A DNA stretch of 64,000 nucleotides from Fibrobacter sp. UWB16 (GCF_900215325.1 NZ_OCMS01000001.1:372001-436000); one strand, 5' to 3'; shown: positions 14,409-23,415, counted from the stretch's first letter. Numbers and translations are program-made. The notes: generated from the letters alone by a model not told the origin.

Positions 14409-17018
14409 ATGAATTTCCTCGACAAGAAACCAGCATTCTTTGTGGCCATGGCCGCAATTTTCTTTGCGATTTTGCTGTTCGTTTTCCGCGATTTCGCATT
14501 CGATTCCAGTCAACTCATGCTCAACAGCGACCAGCTGAACAGCATAGGCAACCGCATTTTGCGTACATTCGACGTCATCCTCACGGAATGGGACGATAGC
14601 CGCCTCGGCGGTGTCCCGACGATTGACGCACTATTCGGCGACGCCTACCACCCGCTCGTGTGGACGCAGTTCCTGATGGACCCGGCACGCGCCGTCGGGT
14701 TCAAGTTCATCCTCACGGTCTGGGTCGCATTCATGAGCGCCATGCTCCTCGCCTGGAACCTGACCAAGAACAAGTGGTGGGGAACGCTCCTCGGGTTCCT
14801 CTACGCATTTTCGCCGGAATACTTCACCTACATCTACGGAGGCCACGACGGCAAGATGATGGTTTTTGCCATTGCCCCGTTGGCACTCCTTGCCATCCGT
14901 AAGATTGTCCGTGACGGAAGCCTCCCCTATCTTTTTGTGTTTGCGCTAAGCGTCACGTGGATGATTCTCGGAAGCCACCTGCAGCTCACGTACCTCTTCT
15001 TGTGGGGAGCAGGCCTTTACACGCTATACGAAGCAGCCTTCCACTGCAACACGCTTGCCGTACGCGGTAAACGCATCGGGCTTGCAGCAGCAGCGCTTGC
15101 CTTTGGACTTGCACTCAGCAGTTTCCAGATTGTACCGCCTTACATTTACACGACAACGCAATCCGTCCGCGGTGAAGGCGAACACACCAATTACGGTCAC
15201 GCCGTGAGCTGGTCCTTCCACCAGGAAGAAATGGCTCAAATGCTCATTCCGGGATTTATCGGTGTCGATGTCTATGAACAAGATGAAAAGTCCAACTCGT
15301 TCAAGGGCAGTTCCTTTGTCGATGTGACGATGGACGAATACCGCAAGATGGCCGAAGCCGGTAGCCAGGGTAGCCCGTTCTACTGGGGACACAACAGCTT
15401 CAAGCTCGACCACAACAACGCAGGCGCACTCCTCACGTTCCTCGGCTTCCTCTGCCTGTTCCTCCCGGGTAAGCGCCGCTGGGCAAGTTTCTGGGGACTC
15501 GGAGCCGTTGTCGCTTTGAGCTATGGCATGGGCGACCATTCTCCGCTCTTCAAGCTCTGGTACAATATTCTGCCGGGCGTCAAGAACTTCCGCGCTCCGG
15601 GCATGGCCCTTTTCTGGCTCCCGCTTTTGCTCGTGATGATGGCAGGCCCCGTACTTCGCACAGTTAGCGATCCGAACGAAAATACGACCAAGAACCGTCG
15701 CGCTCTCTTGCATGGAACCGCGATGTTCGTCATCCTACTTTTGCTCGTCGTGATTGCACGCTTCAACTGGACACTCTTTATCAGCCCGTTCGGACTTGTC
15801 GTTTGCCTTGCTTACGCAATTGCATGCCTTGGCGTGATGAGCCTCGATGATCAAGGCAAGGCGATTAACGTCCAAAACTTTGTCGATGCATTCAAGTCTA
15901 AGCTTCCGGGAACCTCTAGAGGCGTACAGGCCGCAGTTGTTATCGGATTTGCAATTATCGGTACATTCCTCATGAGCGGTCAAAAGCTCTTGAACGACCC
16001 CGTTACGGCCCCGTACTTCAAGCCGCTGAACGAAGTCGTGATGAACATGACCGCCTCTAAGATTATCCCGAGCTTCATCTTGATTCTCGTTGTGATTGGC
16101 GTGAGCATTGCCGTGTTCAAGTGGAAAGGGAGCACGCCAGCCAAGGTCGGCATTCTCGCAGCAGTTGCCGGCATTGAACTCATGACCATCAATGGAGCGT
16201 TTATCCAGAACGTGGCCGCTAACGAATACTTGCAGCCGAAAAACGGCATTGTAGCAGCCCTCAAGGCTCCTTACAAAGCAGATCCGATCAACCAGCCGCG
16301 TGTACTTTCGCTCTCCCGCAGTAAGGCTCTCAGCGGAAACATCTTCCCGCAATACCACATGCGCAATGCGGATGGTTTCCATGACAACGAACTTGCCAGC
16401 TACCGCGAATTCCGTGGCGGCCAGGGCAACGCCAACTATCTGATTAACGTCAACGATCCGACAGCACCGCACCCGTTCCTCGACTTGATGAACATCAACG
16501 CCATCATCTTCGATACGCAGCGCGGCACCTCCTACTTGCCAATCACGACTGCCATGGGCGAAGCCTACATCTACGGCGAATCGACCACGATGGAAGATTC
16601 CAAGGCCATTGACGCGCTTAAGAACGGATTTGCCTACCGCGAAAAGGTCATCCTCTCCGAAGAACCGCAAAACAAAGGTGAAGGAGGCATCGCACAGGGC
16701 AAGGCAAAGCTTATCGCAAGCCCGAAGATGGACACGCAAGTGTTCCAGGTCGAAAGCGACCGCGCAGGCTTCATGGTTGTCGCAGGCAACTACCACCCCT
16801 ACTGGAAAGCAACCGTCAACGGCAAGGAAGCCAAGGTTTACAAGGCATTCGGCGACCTCCGCGCTGTTGAAATTCCGAAAGGCAAATCCGAAGTCCGCAT
16901 GGAATACCGCAGTAAGCCATTCCATGCATGCCTCAAAGTTAGCTTGTTTGCAGCAATCTTGCTCATCGCTCTCGGAGCGTTCGTCTTCGTGAAAAGCAAG
17001 AAAACGAAGAACGCATAA
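14409..17018 (+). CDS. YfhO-like large membrane protein
   Basis: An 869-aa polytopic protein of the YfhO/GT-C-like family. After the first helix there is an extracytoplasmic loop with LGGVPTIDALFGDAYHPL, followed by about ten predicted helices, one containing GGHDGKMMVFAIAPLALLAI. A large soluble C-terminal region (about residues 600-830) ends with FMVVAGNYHPYWKATVNGKEAKVY and a final helix. The arrangement matches membrane glycosyltransferase-like proteins that decorate lipids or cell-wall polymers. YfhO of Bacillus glycosylates lipoteichoic acid, but no such substrate exists in a diderm, so the acceptor is unknown. The ATG at 14409 is used. Single-gene unit with a terminator at 17115. Confidence 0.82.
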   Translation: MNFLDKKPAFFVAMAAIFFAILLFVFRDFAFDSSQLMLNSDQLNSIGNRILRTFDVILTEWDDSRLGGVPTIDALFGDAYHPLVWTQFLMDPARAVGFKFILTVWVAFMSAMLLAWNLTKNKWWGTLLGFLYAFSPEYFTYIYGGHDGKMMVFAIAPLALLAIRKIVRDGSLPYLFVFALSVTWMILGSHLQLTYLFLWGAGLYTLYEAAFHCNTLAVRGKRIGLAAAALAFGLALSSFQIVPPYIYTTTQSVRGEGEHTNYGHAVSWSFHQEEMAQMLIPGFIGVDVYEQDEKSNSFKGSSFVDVTMDEYRKMAEAGSQGSPFYWGHNSFKLDHNNAGALLTFLGFLCLFLPGKRRWASFWGLGAVVALSYGMGDHSPLFKLWYNILPGVKNFRAPGMALFWLPLLLVMMAGPVLRTVSDPNENTTKNRRALLHGTAMFVILLLLVVIARFNWTLFISPFGLVVCLAYAIACLGVMSLDDQGKAINVQNFVDAFKSKLPGTSRGVQAAVVIGFAIIGTFLMSGQKLLNDPVTAPYFKPLNEVVMNMTASKIIPSFILILVVIGVSIAVFKWKGSTPAKVGILAAVAGIELMTINGAFIQNVAANEYLQPKNGIVAALKAPYKADPINQPRVLSLSRSKALSGNIFPQYHMRNADGFHDNELASYREFRGGQGNANYLINVNDPTAPHPFLDLMNINAIIFDTQRGTSYLPITTAMGEAYIYGESTTMEDSKAIDALKNGFAYREKVILSEEPQNKGEGGIAQGKAKLIASPKMDTQVFQVESDRAGFMVVAGNYHPYWKATVNGKEAKVYKAFGDLRAVEIPKGKSEVRMEYRSKPFHACLKVSLFAAILLIALGAFVFVKSKKTKNA

Positions 17019-17114
17019 TACGTGAAACGCTCGACGCATCTATAATACGGGATGCGCATTCCACAAACGAAATGCGCGCAGTCCTACAACGGGATGCGCT
17101 AATTTCAATACAAG

Positions 17115-17140
17115 ACGCTCGCCCAACGCGAGCGTTTTTT
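17115..17140 (+). terminator. Intrinsic terminator after the YfhO-like gene
   Basis: ACGCTCGC (17115-17122) pairs with GCGAGCGT (17128-17135), followed by T to 17140. Confidence 0.88.
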
Positions 17141-17147
17141 CGTACAC

Positions 17148-17183
17148 AAAAAAATCCCGCCAGGGGTTACCTGACGAGATTTT
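17148..17183 (-). terminator. Intrinsic terminator of ilvC
   Basis: AAAATCCCGCCAGG (17151-17164) pairs with CCTGACGAGATTTT (17170-17183) with two mismatches. The A-run 17148-17154 is the T-tract on the minus strand. Confidence 0.85.
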
Positions 17184-17308
17184 AAAACGTTCAAAGCTAT
17201 GAACTGCGGTATCTACTTCCCCGCTAAGTATAAGCGAGTGAGACAAGGCGTGGATGCGCGTAGCGTACTAAGGTACGTGAGCGCAGCCACAACGCAGTAT
17301 CGCGAAGC

Positions 17309-18787
17309 TTAGACGACGCGGGTCATGCCGCTCATGCGTTCGCGGAGCCAAGCACCGACTTCTTCCACCGGATGCTGACGGATGTTCTTGTTCACCTTGA
17401 TGAGTTCTTCGTTGTCGACAGCGTTGGTATTGCCTTCGTTGAAGATATCGCCAATGTCGCCCTTCTTGACTTCGTTCTTCATGAAGTCTGCGAGGAGAGG
17501 AACGCACTTGTTAGCAAACAGGTAGCAGCCGTATTCTGCAGTATCGCTGATGACGCGGTTCATTTCGAACAGCTTCTTACGAGCGATGAGGTTTGCAATG
17601 AGCGGAGTTTCGTGGAGGGATTCGTAGTAAGCGCTCATCGGCTTGATGCCCACAGAGCACATGGTTTCGAATGCGAGTTCCACACCGGCCTTGATCATAG
17701 CGGTCATGAGAACGCCACGGTCAAAGTATTCCTGTTCGGTGATCTGCTTGTCAGTTGCGGCAACCTTTTCGAATTCGAGTTCGCCAGTTTCGCCACGCCA
17801 CTTGAGGAGGTCCTTGTCGCCAGCTTCCCAGTCGACCATCATCGTGCTGGAGAACTTGCCAGAGATGATGTTGTCCTGATGTTCCTGGTAGAGCGGCTTC
17901 ATGATCTTCTTCATCTTTTCAGCAAGTTCCGTTGCGCGGATCTTAGCCGGGTTGGAGAGACGGTCCATCATGTTCGTGATGCCACCATGCTTGAGAGCTT
18001 CGGAAATCGTTTCCCAGCCGTACTGGAGGAGCTTCACAGCGTAAGCCTTGTCGATACCGAATTCCTTCACCATCTTGTCGTAGCAAAGGATCGTACCGGT
18101 CTGGAGCATACCGCAAAGGATGGTCTGTTCGCCCATGAGGTCAGACTTCACTTCGGCGACGAAAGAGCTTTCGAGAACGCCCGGACGGTCAGCGTGGAGA
18201 CCAGCGGCGTAAGCCTTGGCATAGTCCCAGCCCTTGCCTTCAGGGTCGTTTTCCGGGTGGACAGCGATAAGGCACGGCATGCCGAAACCACGGAGGTATT
18301 CAGAACGAACTTCGGAACCCGGTCCCTTCGGAGCGACCATGATCACAGTGATGTCCTTGCGGATTTCCTGGCCTTCTTCGACGATGTTGAAGCCATGGCT
18401 GTAAGAGAGAGCTGCGCCCTTCTTCATGAGCTTCATGATAGCCGGGATCACGTTGTGGTGCTGCTTATCCGGTGTGAGGTTGCAAACGAGGTCTGCATCC
18501 GGAATCATTTCTTCATAAGTACCGACCTTGAAGCCGTTTTCAGTAGCGTTCTTCCAGGACTGGCGCTTCTGTTCGATGGCTTCCTTGCGGAGCGTGTAGG
18601 AAACATCCAAACCGCTATCGCGAAGGTCGAGACCCTGATGGAGACCCTGAGCACCGCAACCGACGAACACAATCTTCTTTCCCTTGAGGGCTTCAACACC
18701 ACGGCTGAATTCAGAATGTTCCATGAAACGGCAGTGGCCAATTTCTTCGAGTTGGCGACGCATAGGGATTGAGTTGAAATAATTCAT
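17309..18787 (-). CDS. ilvC: Ketol-acid reductoisomerase (class II)
   Basis: NADPH- and Mg2+-dependent enzyme of valine, leucine and isoleucine synthesis (acetolactate or acetohydroxybutyrate to the dihydroxy acid). At 492 aa it is the long class II form found in enterobacteria (491 in E. coli). Conserved blocks are [28 protein letters not shown] (dinucleotide site), [18 protein letters not shown]-equivalent [12 protein letters not shown], the metal ligands around [15 protein letters not shown], and the second knotted domain with [17 protein letters not shown] lies 8 bases before the ATG. Other ilv genes are not in the window, so the gene is separate from its pathway. Confidence 0.97.
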   Translation of the reverse strand: MNYFNSIPMRRQLEEIGHCRFMEHSEFSRGVEALKGKKIVFVGCGAQGLHQGLDLRDSGLDVSYTLRKEAIEQKRQSWKNATENGFKVGTYEEMIPDADLVCNLTPDKQHHNVIPAIMKLMKKGAALSYSHGFNIVEEGQEIRKDITVIMVAPKGPGSEVRSEYLRGFGMPCLIAVHPENDPEGKGWDYAKAYAAGLHADRPGVLESSFVAEVKSDLMGEQTILCGMLQTGTILCYDKMVKEFGIDKAYAVKLLQYGWETISEALKHGGITNMMDRLSNPAKIRATELAEKMKKIMKPLYQEHQDNIISGKFSSTMMVDWEAGDKDLLKWRGETGELEFEKVAATDKQITEQEYFDRGVLMTAMIKAGVELAFETMCSVGIKPMSAYYESLHETPLIANLIARKKLFEMNRVISDTAEYGCYLFANKCVPLLADFMKNEVKKGDIGDIFNEGNTNAVDNEELIKVNKNIRQHPVEEVGAWLRERMSGMTRVV

Positions 18788-18946
18788 TTTTTTGAACCTC
18801 TGTTAAATAAAATGTTCCGCGGTAGAATATAGTAAATTCGGAATAAGGATTTCAGAAATAGGAAATAGAATCCAGAAAAAGAGCTTTTTCGACACAGAAT
18901 TCATCCAATTACTTTGTTACAACTGTCGTCAGTACATTCTCTCCGC
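18788..18946 (-). promoter_or_regulatory. ilvC upstream region
   Basis: About 160 bp of AT-rich leader. AAAAAGAGCTTTTT at about 18876-18889 is a perfect palindrome. On the minus strand a -10-like TATATT sits about 50 bp before the ATG. No leader peptide rich in branched-chain residues and no known riboswitch fold was recognised. Confidence 0.35.
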
Positions 18947-18979
18947 AAAAAAAATAGCCCCGTCGCTTGGACGAGGCTA
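18947..18979 (-). terminator. Intrinsic terminator of efp
   Basis: TAGCCCCGTC (18955-18964) pairs with GACGAGGCTA (18970-18979), one mismatch. The A-run 18947-18954 gives eight Ts on the minus strand. Confidence 0.88.
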
Positions 18980-18982
18980 AAA

Positions 18983-19010
18983 GGAGATCCCCGATCAAGT
19001 CGGGGATGAC
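18983..19010. repeat. GGAGAT-type hairpin repeat
   Basis: GGAGAT, stem CCCCGA/TCGGGG, then ATGAC, between efp and its terminator. Confidence 0.7.
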
Positions 19011-19114
19011 ATGTTTAAGATTACCGTGAGCAACAAACGCCCGGTATTAACCGAGCGTGGTTGCGAGAGCGAGGCGAAGACGGAGTCCCCGCCTTGCATA
19101 AGAGCCGAGCGGTC

Positions 19115-19699
19115 TTATTTAGCGCGTTCAAGGTAAGAACCGTCGCGGGTATCCACGCGGATCTTGGTGTTGTTTTCGATGAAGAGCGGAATCATCACCT
19201 TAGCGCCAGTTTCGAGAGTAGCTTCACGCATCACGTTACCGCTGGTGTTGCCCTGAACTGCCGGAGGAGCGTCAACGATCATCAAGTCAACGAAGGTCGG
19301 CGGGATAACTTCGATCGGAAGTGTAGCCATCGTCTTCGGGTCCTTCCACCAAGTGACTTCGACAGTAGCGCCATCGAGGAGCCAAACTTCGCAGCCATTG
19401 AGAGCTTCCTTGGAGATTTCTTCAGTTTCCTGAGTTTCGCTGTTGAGGAAGTACCAAGTAGAACCGTCGTTGTAGAGGTAGGTCATTTCGGTGTAGGTCA
19501 CATCAGCTTCTTCCACCGTATCACCGCTCTTCCAGGTGCGTTCGAGAGTACGGCCAGTCACCAAGTTCTTGATACGAACGCGGTTAAAAGCCTGACCCTT
19601 ACCCGGCTTCACAAACTGGTTTTCGATGATTTCATACGGCTGACCATCAACCATGATTTTCAATTTTTTACGGAATTCGTTGGTGCTTACAGTACCCAT
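19115..19699 (-). CDS. efp: Translation elongation factor P
   Basis: EF-P binds ribosomes stalled at polyproline stretches and helps peptide-bond formation. The 194-aa protein has three OB-like domains. The N-terminal KOW-like domain exposes KPGKGQAFNRVRIKN with the modifiable lysine at position 34, the same residue that E. coli modifies with beta-lysine. The C-terminal domain includes the signature PPAVQGNTSGNVMREATLETGA and FIENNTKIRVDTRDGSYLER. The gene diverges from epmB, with 41 bp between the two ATGs, so the two promoters must overlap. The context strongly suggests the lysine is beta-lysylated. EpmA, the ligase, is not in the window. Confidence 0.97.
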   Translation of the reverse strand: MGTVSTNEFRKKLKIMVDGQPYEIIENQFVKPGKGQAFNRVRIKNLVTGRTLERTWKSGDTVEEADVTYTEMTYLYNDGSTWYFLNSETQETEEISKEALNGCEVWLLDGATVEVTWWKDPKTMATLPIEVIPPTFVDLMIVDAPPAVQGNTSGNVMREATLETGAKVMIPLFIENNTKIRVDTRDGSYLERAK

Positions 19700-19740
19700 A
19701 TTATCCTCTTTTGGTTTTTGATTCTAAATTTAGCAATATA

Positions 19741-20709
19741 ATGGACAATTCTGTTAAAACATTCACGCATATTTCTGAATTTTTAGACTATTTGGGCAAT
19801 GATTTTACCGGTTTGACAAGCGAAATGCGCGCAAACCTCGACCAAGAGCCCACATTCGCATTCAACTGTTCCAAGCACTACGCCGACCTCATCAAGAATT
19901 CGGCCGAGCCCGTCAAACTGCTACGCGAGGTTCTACCGAGCAAGGACGAGCTCAAGGAAGCCCCCGGCTTTGTCGATGACCCCGTCGGGGACCTCCCCGC
20001 CGGCAAGTCCGAATGCATCTTGCAAAAGTACGAGAACCGCGCCCTCATCGTTTCGACTTCTGCCTGCGGTGTGCGCTGCAGGTTCTGCTTCAGACGCAAC
20101 TACCCCTTCCAGGACACACAGAATATCGCGAGTGAAGTTTCGAACTGGCTGGATGTCCATACGAGCATTTGGGAAGTGATACTCTCGGGTGGAGACCCGC
20201 TCACGCTTGGCCCGGGACCGTTCCGCGACCTCGTGGAAGCAATCGCATTCCACCCGTCTGTGACGACGCTCCGCATCCACACGCGACTCCCGATCATGCG
20301 ACCGGACCTCGTGATGCAGCATTTTGAACTTTTGCGAGAACTCCCCGCACGTTTCAACTGCGTGCTCGTGGTACACGTGAACCACCCTGATGAACTCGAC
20401 GAAGAATCAGCCGCCGTTTTCGCACAACTTAAATTCAGCGGTTGGACACTCTTGAACCAAAGCGTTCTTTTGAAAGGCGTGAACGATGACGCCGAAACAC
20501 TTGAACGCTTGAGCCGCAGGCTGTTCGAGCAAGGTGTACTCCCCTACTACCTGCACCAACTCGACCACGCGAAAGGCGTTGCCCATTTTGAAGTCAGCGA
20601 CGAACGCGCCCGAGAACTCATCGCACAAATCCGCACCAAGCTCCCCGGCTATCAAGTGCCCAAGCTCGTGCGAGAAATCGCCGGAGAAAAGAGCAAAACG
20701 CCGGTGTAG
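19741..20709 (+). CDS. epmB: EF-P beta-lysylation protein EpmB (lysine 2,3-aminomutase-like)
   Basis: Radical-SAM, PLP-dependent enzyme that converts lysine to beta-lysine for attachment to EF-P Lys34. The 322-aa protein has the [4Fe-4S] motif CGVRCRFCFRRNYPF, the SAM-binding EVILSGGDPLTL, LRIHTRLPIMRP and, near the C-terminus, YYLHQLDHAKGVAHF with the PLP-lysine region. It is shorter than clostridial lysine aminomutases (about 415 aa) and matches the EpmB length (342 in E. coli). The pairing with efp supports EpmB over a catabolic aminomutase. The ATG at 19741 lacks a clear ribosome site. The frame continues 10 codons upstream, but that would reach efp's promoter. Confidence 0.92.
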   Translation: MDNSVKTFTHISEFLDYLGNDFTGLTSEMRANLDQEPTFAFNCSKHYADLIKNSAEPVKLLREVLPSKDELKEAPGFVDDPVGDLPAGKSECILQKYENRALIVSTSACGVRCRFCFRRNYPFQDTQNIASEVSNWLDVHTSIWEVILSGGDPLTLGPGPFRDLVEAIAFHPSVTTLRIHTRLPIMRPDLVMQHFELLRELPARFNCVLVVHVNHPDELDEESAAVFAQLKFSGWTLLNQSVLLKGVNDDAETLERLSRRLFEQGVLPYYLHQLDHAKGVAHFEVSDERARELIAQIRTKLPGYQVPKLVREIAGEKSKTPV

Positions 20710-20739
20710 ATGCAGGAAAAAAGCGCCTAGCGTTTAGCA

Positions 20740-20775
20740 AAAATCCTCCGCAACAAAGCGAAGGATTTTGTTTTT
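20740..20775 (+). terminator. Intrinsic terminator of epmB
   Basis: AAAATCCTCCGC (20740-20751) pairs with GCGAAGGATTTT (20758-20769), one mismatch, then GTTTTT. The right arm is also the start of a 51-bp direct repeat. Confidence 0.85.
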
Positions 20776-20803
20776 AACAAGCCAGCACAGATTCGATGAA
20801 TTT
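20753..20803. repeat. 51-bp direct repeat, left copy
   Basis: Identical at 50 of 51 positions to 22164-22214. It contains the loop and right arm of the epmB terminator plus the last nine codons and stop of the minus-strand gene at 22185. It marks the left edge of the potassium-channel cassette. Confidence 0.9.
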
Positions 20804-20823
20804 AATTTTTATCGTTTTTTTCG

Positions 20824-22035
20824 TTATTTATCATAACGATTAAGATATTTTCTTGTAAAAGCAAGCAAAAAAGCACCTCCAGATAAGACACCGAATATAC
20901 CTTCTAGACATGCAAATAAGCGAGCCCAACCTACAGGGGTTATATCGCCGTAACCAACAGTAGTTATAGTAATCACTGAAAAATATAACGATTTTAAGAA
21001 ATTATTTCCCACACAAATCGCTTTGCCACATTCATCAAAAAAATCCAACAAAGAAACATCCATTGTACCCAAATACAACAGTTCCAAAATTTTCTTTTTC
21101 GCACAAATCACATTTTCACAATCATCAACGCACAAATCGCCAAAAGGATTTTCTAGTCCAAAGCAATAAATTAACGCAAACCCCAATATAACAAACAAAA
21201 GCATGGAAAAAATAACCCGAGGTCTAATCATTCCTCCACATAATATGTAACATACTTTATGTAATCCAGACAAACCTTGCTTATTCTTATAATAAATCAA
21301 ATCCGCATAATGATCTACGGTAACACATAATTTGTTTTTTTCAAAAAAATCAAAAACATTATCAACTTTTTCTTTTTTTTCACCAACTTCACCTTTAGGG
21401 TAATCTTTTAAATCAATCTTGCTAAATGGAATTTTCGAAAGAGATATGGGAAAATTTTTCCATTCACCCACCCATTTCCCAGAAAGCGAATTTTTCACTT
21501 CAAATTTAGTACAAAACTTAGACTCCAATATCACTTCGGATGAACCCATCAAAAATGAACGGATACAGCAACACATCAGATTACCCAAAGTTACATTAGC
21601 AGCTTCACTCGATAAAGTTCCCATAGAAACACAGTTTCCAAACACATGATATTTTCCAAAACGCAAAACAATTGAATCAATCATCGTTTCTTCAATAGAC
21701 AAAAGACACAAATCAGCCCAAACATCCAACGCTCCAAAAACAAAGCAATTTTGAATTACTATTTCTTTTGCATCATAGAATTGAAGATTCCCTATAATTA
21801 CACAATTTTGTAATACAATTTTCTTTTTGACACGAAAACTAGGCAAAGTTTTTTCTCGAACTATAGCATTAGCCAACACAACACCTTCACTTGAGCTTTT
21901 CTTAATGTTATATAAATCAAGAAAAGTCATTAACTTAAATTGACTATCTTCAGCTTTTTTATCAACAATATCATTAAAAATTTTCAAGCATTGCTTTCTA
22001 GTGTATTTTTTATATTTGTCTATTAAATTTTCCAT
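20824..22035 (-). CDS. Two-helix potassium channel fused to a beta-helix-like N-terminal domain
   Basis: A 403-aa membrane protein. The C-terminal 135 residues are a minimal K+ channel pore: first helix about 275-295 (VIFSMLLFVILGFALIYCFG), a pore helix, the selectivity filter TVGYGD at 359-364, and a second helix with GVLSGGAFLLAFTRKYL. The loop before the pore is Cys/Asp-rich. Residues about 50-200 have a repeating hydrophobic pattern (KKIVLQNCVIIGNLQFYDAK, then EIVIQNCFVFGALDVWAD) suggesting a stacked beta-helix, like pentapeptide-repeat channels but not a clear match. Base composition is much more AT-rich than the neighbouring core genes, and the gene lies between 51-bp direct repeats, so recent acquisition is likely. 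What gates it is unknown. Confidence 0.85.
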   Translation of the reverse strand: MENLIDKYKKYTRKQCLKIFNDIVDKKAEDSQFKLMTFLDLYNIKKSSSEGVVLANAIVREKTLPSFRVKKKIVLQNCVIIGNLQFYDAKEIVIQNCFVFGALDVWADLCLLSIEETMIDSIVLRFGKYHVFGNCVSMGTLSSEAANVTLGNLMCCCIRSFLMGSSEVILESKFCTKFEVKNSLSGKWVGEWKNFPISLSKIPFSKIDLKDYPKGEVGEKKEKVDNVFDFFEKNKLCVTVDHYADLIYYKNKQGLSGLHKVCYILCGGMIRPRVIFSMLLFVILGFALIYCFGLENPFGDLCVDDCENVICAKKKILELLYLGTMDVSLLDFFDECGKAICVGNNFLKSLYFSVITITTVGYGDITPVGWARLFACLEGIFGVLSGGAFLLAFTRKYLNRYDK

Positions 22036-22133
22036 TATTAATCCTTTATTTCACCGTGAAAAATTTAGAACAAAATTCTATTAGTAACTAATACATTTTT
22101 ATTACTTTGCTAATTTTTTCGACGTAAGTCCCC

Positions 22134-22152
22134 AAAATTAAAGTTTAATTTT
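22134..22152. repeat. Perfect inverted repeat near the right end of the channel cassette
   Basis: AAAATTAAA and TTTAATTTT around a single G, 11 bp inside the right 51-bp repeat and about 100 bp upstream of the channel gene. It could be an operator, a terminator remnant or a recombination signal. Confidence 0.5.
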
Positions 22153-22163
22153 CGTAGGGATTC

Positions 22164-22214
22164 ACAAAGCGAAGGATTTTATTTTTAACAAGCCAGCACA
22201 GATTCGATGAATTT
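22164..22214. repeat. 51-bp direct repeat, right copy
   Basis: Second copy of 20753-20803. The left arm of the terminator hairpin is missing here, which indicates that the left copy keeps the original junction. Confidence 0.9.
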
Positions 22215-23237
22215 GCGCTCTAGGAATTCGTCGAAATCTGTTGGACGCATAACACGCAGGTTATCGCCTTTGCTATAAACCAAGCAATTTCCTTCAAGCC
22301 CGCCATACCAATTCATGCCCTTGAAAACAAGAGTCATCCGGTCATCAAAAGCATAATCTATGGCGTCATATTCAGAGTCCAGTGCAGTTTCTACACCGTT
22401 CAGGTATGGATGGAAAAGCGCGGCGTTGTACTTGGGCTTGAATTTTTCGACAAACACGCTTTCGGCAGCCATCGAGAGCAATTCGATAGACGGCAACCGT
22501 TTGCCAGCCAACGGCGCTTGGAATTCATTTATCGAAACCGCATTACCGATCAAAAGACTATTATCCCGTTCTTCGACATCAAAGAACAAGAGCACAACGT
22601 CGTCGCGAATATCCTCGCAATCCTCAATTTCAGATTCAAGAAGTTCAAGGAATGTTTCGTGATGACGATGATGCTTCACGGCGCTTTCGTCCACCACAAT
22701 TCCAATGTACATCGGTTCATAATTCCAAAGGAAACATTTGGTTTTATCCAAGTTTGGAATTCGAAGCAACCTATTAGAATATAAGTACAAGAGTTTCTCG
22801 GGCGTAAGCCAAGCAACAAAAGAGTCATCGTCCAGACACTTTTTCAGTTCCTTGTCGGTCGCCTTTTCATAGAACGCCGTATCAATCTCATAGAATTTTA
22901 TTCCGTGAGTTTTTGCGACAACTTCATCTTTGGCGAGAATGTGCGGCTTTTCTGCACCAACATCAACAACAAGAGTTTTCTTTTCACTCGGCTTAAACAG
23001 CGGTTCAGTTGCAGGGATAGAAACACTTACTCGACCACATTCGCTCACGAGGTCAAGATCAACTTTATGGCCCGAAAATTTCACATTACAAAAATCAATG
23101 CGAAGCTTTTTTGCCACCATATAGACGCGAGCTTTTCCAAGCGATTTACGATAATCGACATCATTCTTAGCCCACGCAATATCGTGGAAAGCTAACGGGC
23201 AACACGCCAACTTCAATGTCGTAGAAATCACCTTCAT
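22185..23237 (-). CDS. Uncharacterised 350-aa protein
   Basis: Not recognised with confidence. No signal peptide or membrane segment. Cysteines are scattered. The middle has PMYIGIVVDESAVKHHRHHE followed by a helix, then about 75 residues later MAAESVFVEKFKPKYN. This spacing of Y-x-G, a His-rich helix and E-x(5)-K-x-KPKYN resembles a group of uncharacterised proteins with a GIY-YIG-like nuclease layout, but the match is weak and is an inference only. Its last nine codons and stop are duplicated 1.4 kb away at the left end of the channel cassette, so the gene's end was the insertion site. Codon use is closer to the core genes than the channel gene's. Confidence 0.65.
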   Translation of the reverse strand: MKVISTTLKLACCPLAFHDIAWAKNDVDYRKSLGKARVYMVAKKLRIDFCNVKFSGHKVDLDLVSECGRVSVSIPATEPLFKPSEKKTLVVDVGAEKPHILAKDEVVAKTHGIKFYEIDTAFYEKATDKELKKCLDDDSFVAWLTPEKLLYLYSNRLLRIPNLDKTKCFLWNYEPMYIGIVVDESAVKHHRHHETFLELLESEIEDCEDIRDDVVLLFFDVEERDNSLLIGNAVSINEFQAPLAGKRLPSIELLSMAAESVFVEKFKPKYNAALFHPYLNGVETALDSEYDAIDYAFDDRMTLVFKGMNWYGGLEGNCLVYSKGDNLRVMRPTDFDEFLERKFIESVLAC

Positions 23238-23415
23238 CTCATCCTCGCTAAATCACCCAAACCAAGGCAAAACATAAAACTTTTAACACAAAATTTCGAG
23301 AAAAGAGCCGTAAATAATTGCTTTTAATTTCTTACGATATTGCCGAATTTTACAGGAAATGGCGAAACCGAAGTTCCGCCATGTAAAGGTTTACAAGATG
23401 TGGAAAAGGAATATT

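Noticed and set aside
18788-18946. Branched-chain leader-peptide attenuator before ilvC
   Set aside because: No short frame rich in Ile/Val/Leu codons and no terminator/antiterminator pair was seen.
20753-22214. Integron cassette or insertion sequence
   Set aside because: There is no integrase or transposase, no attC-type site downstream of the gene, and the direct repeat is much longer than a transposon target duplication.
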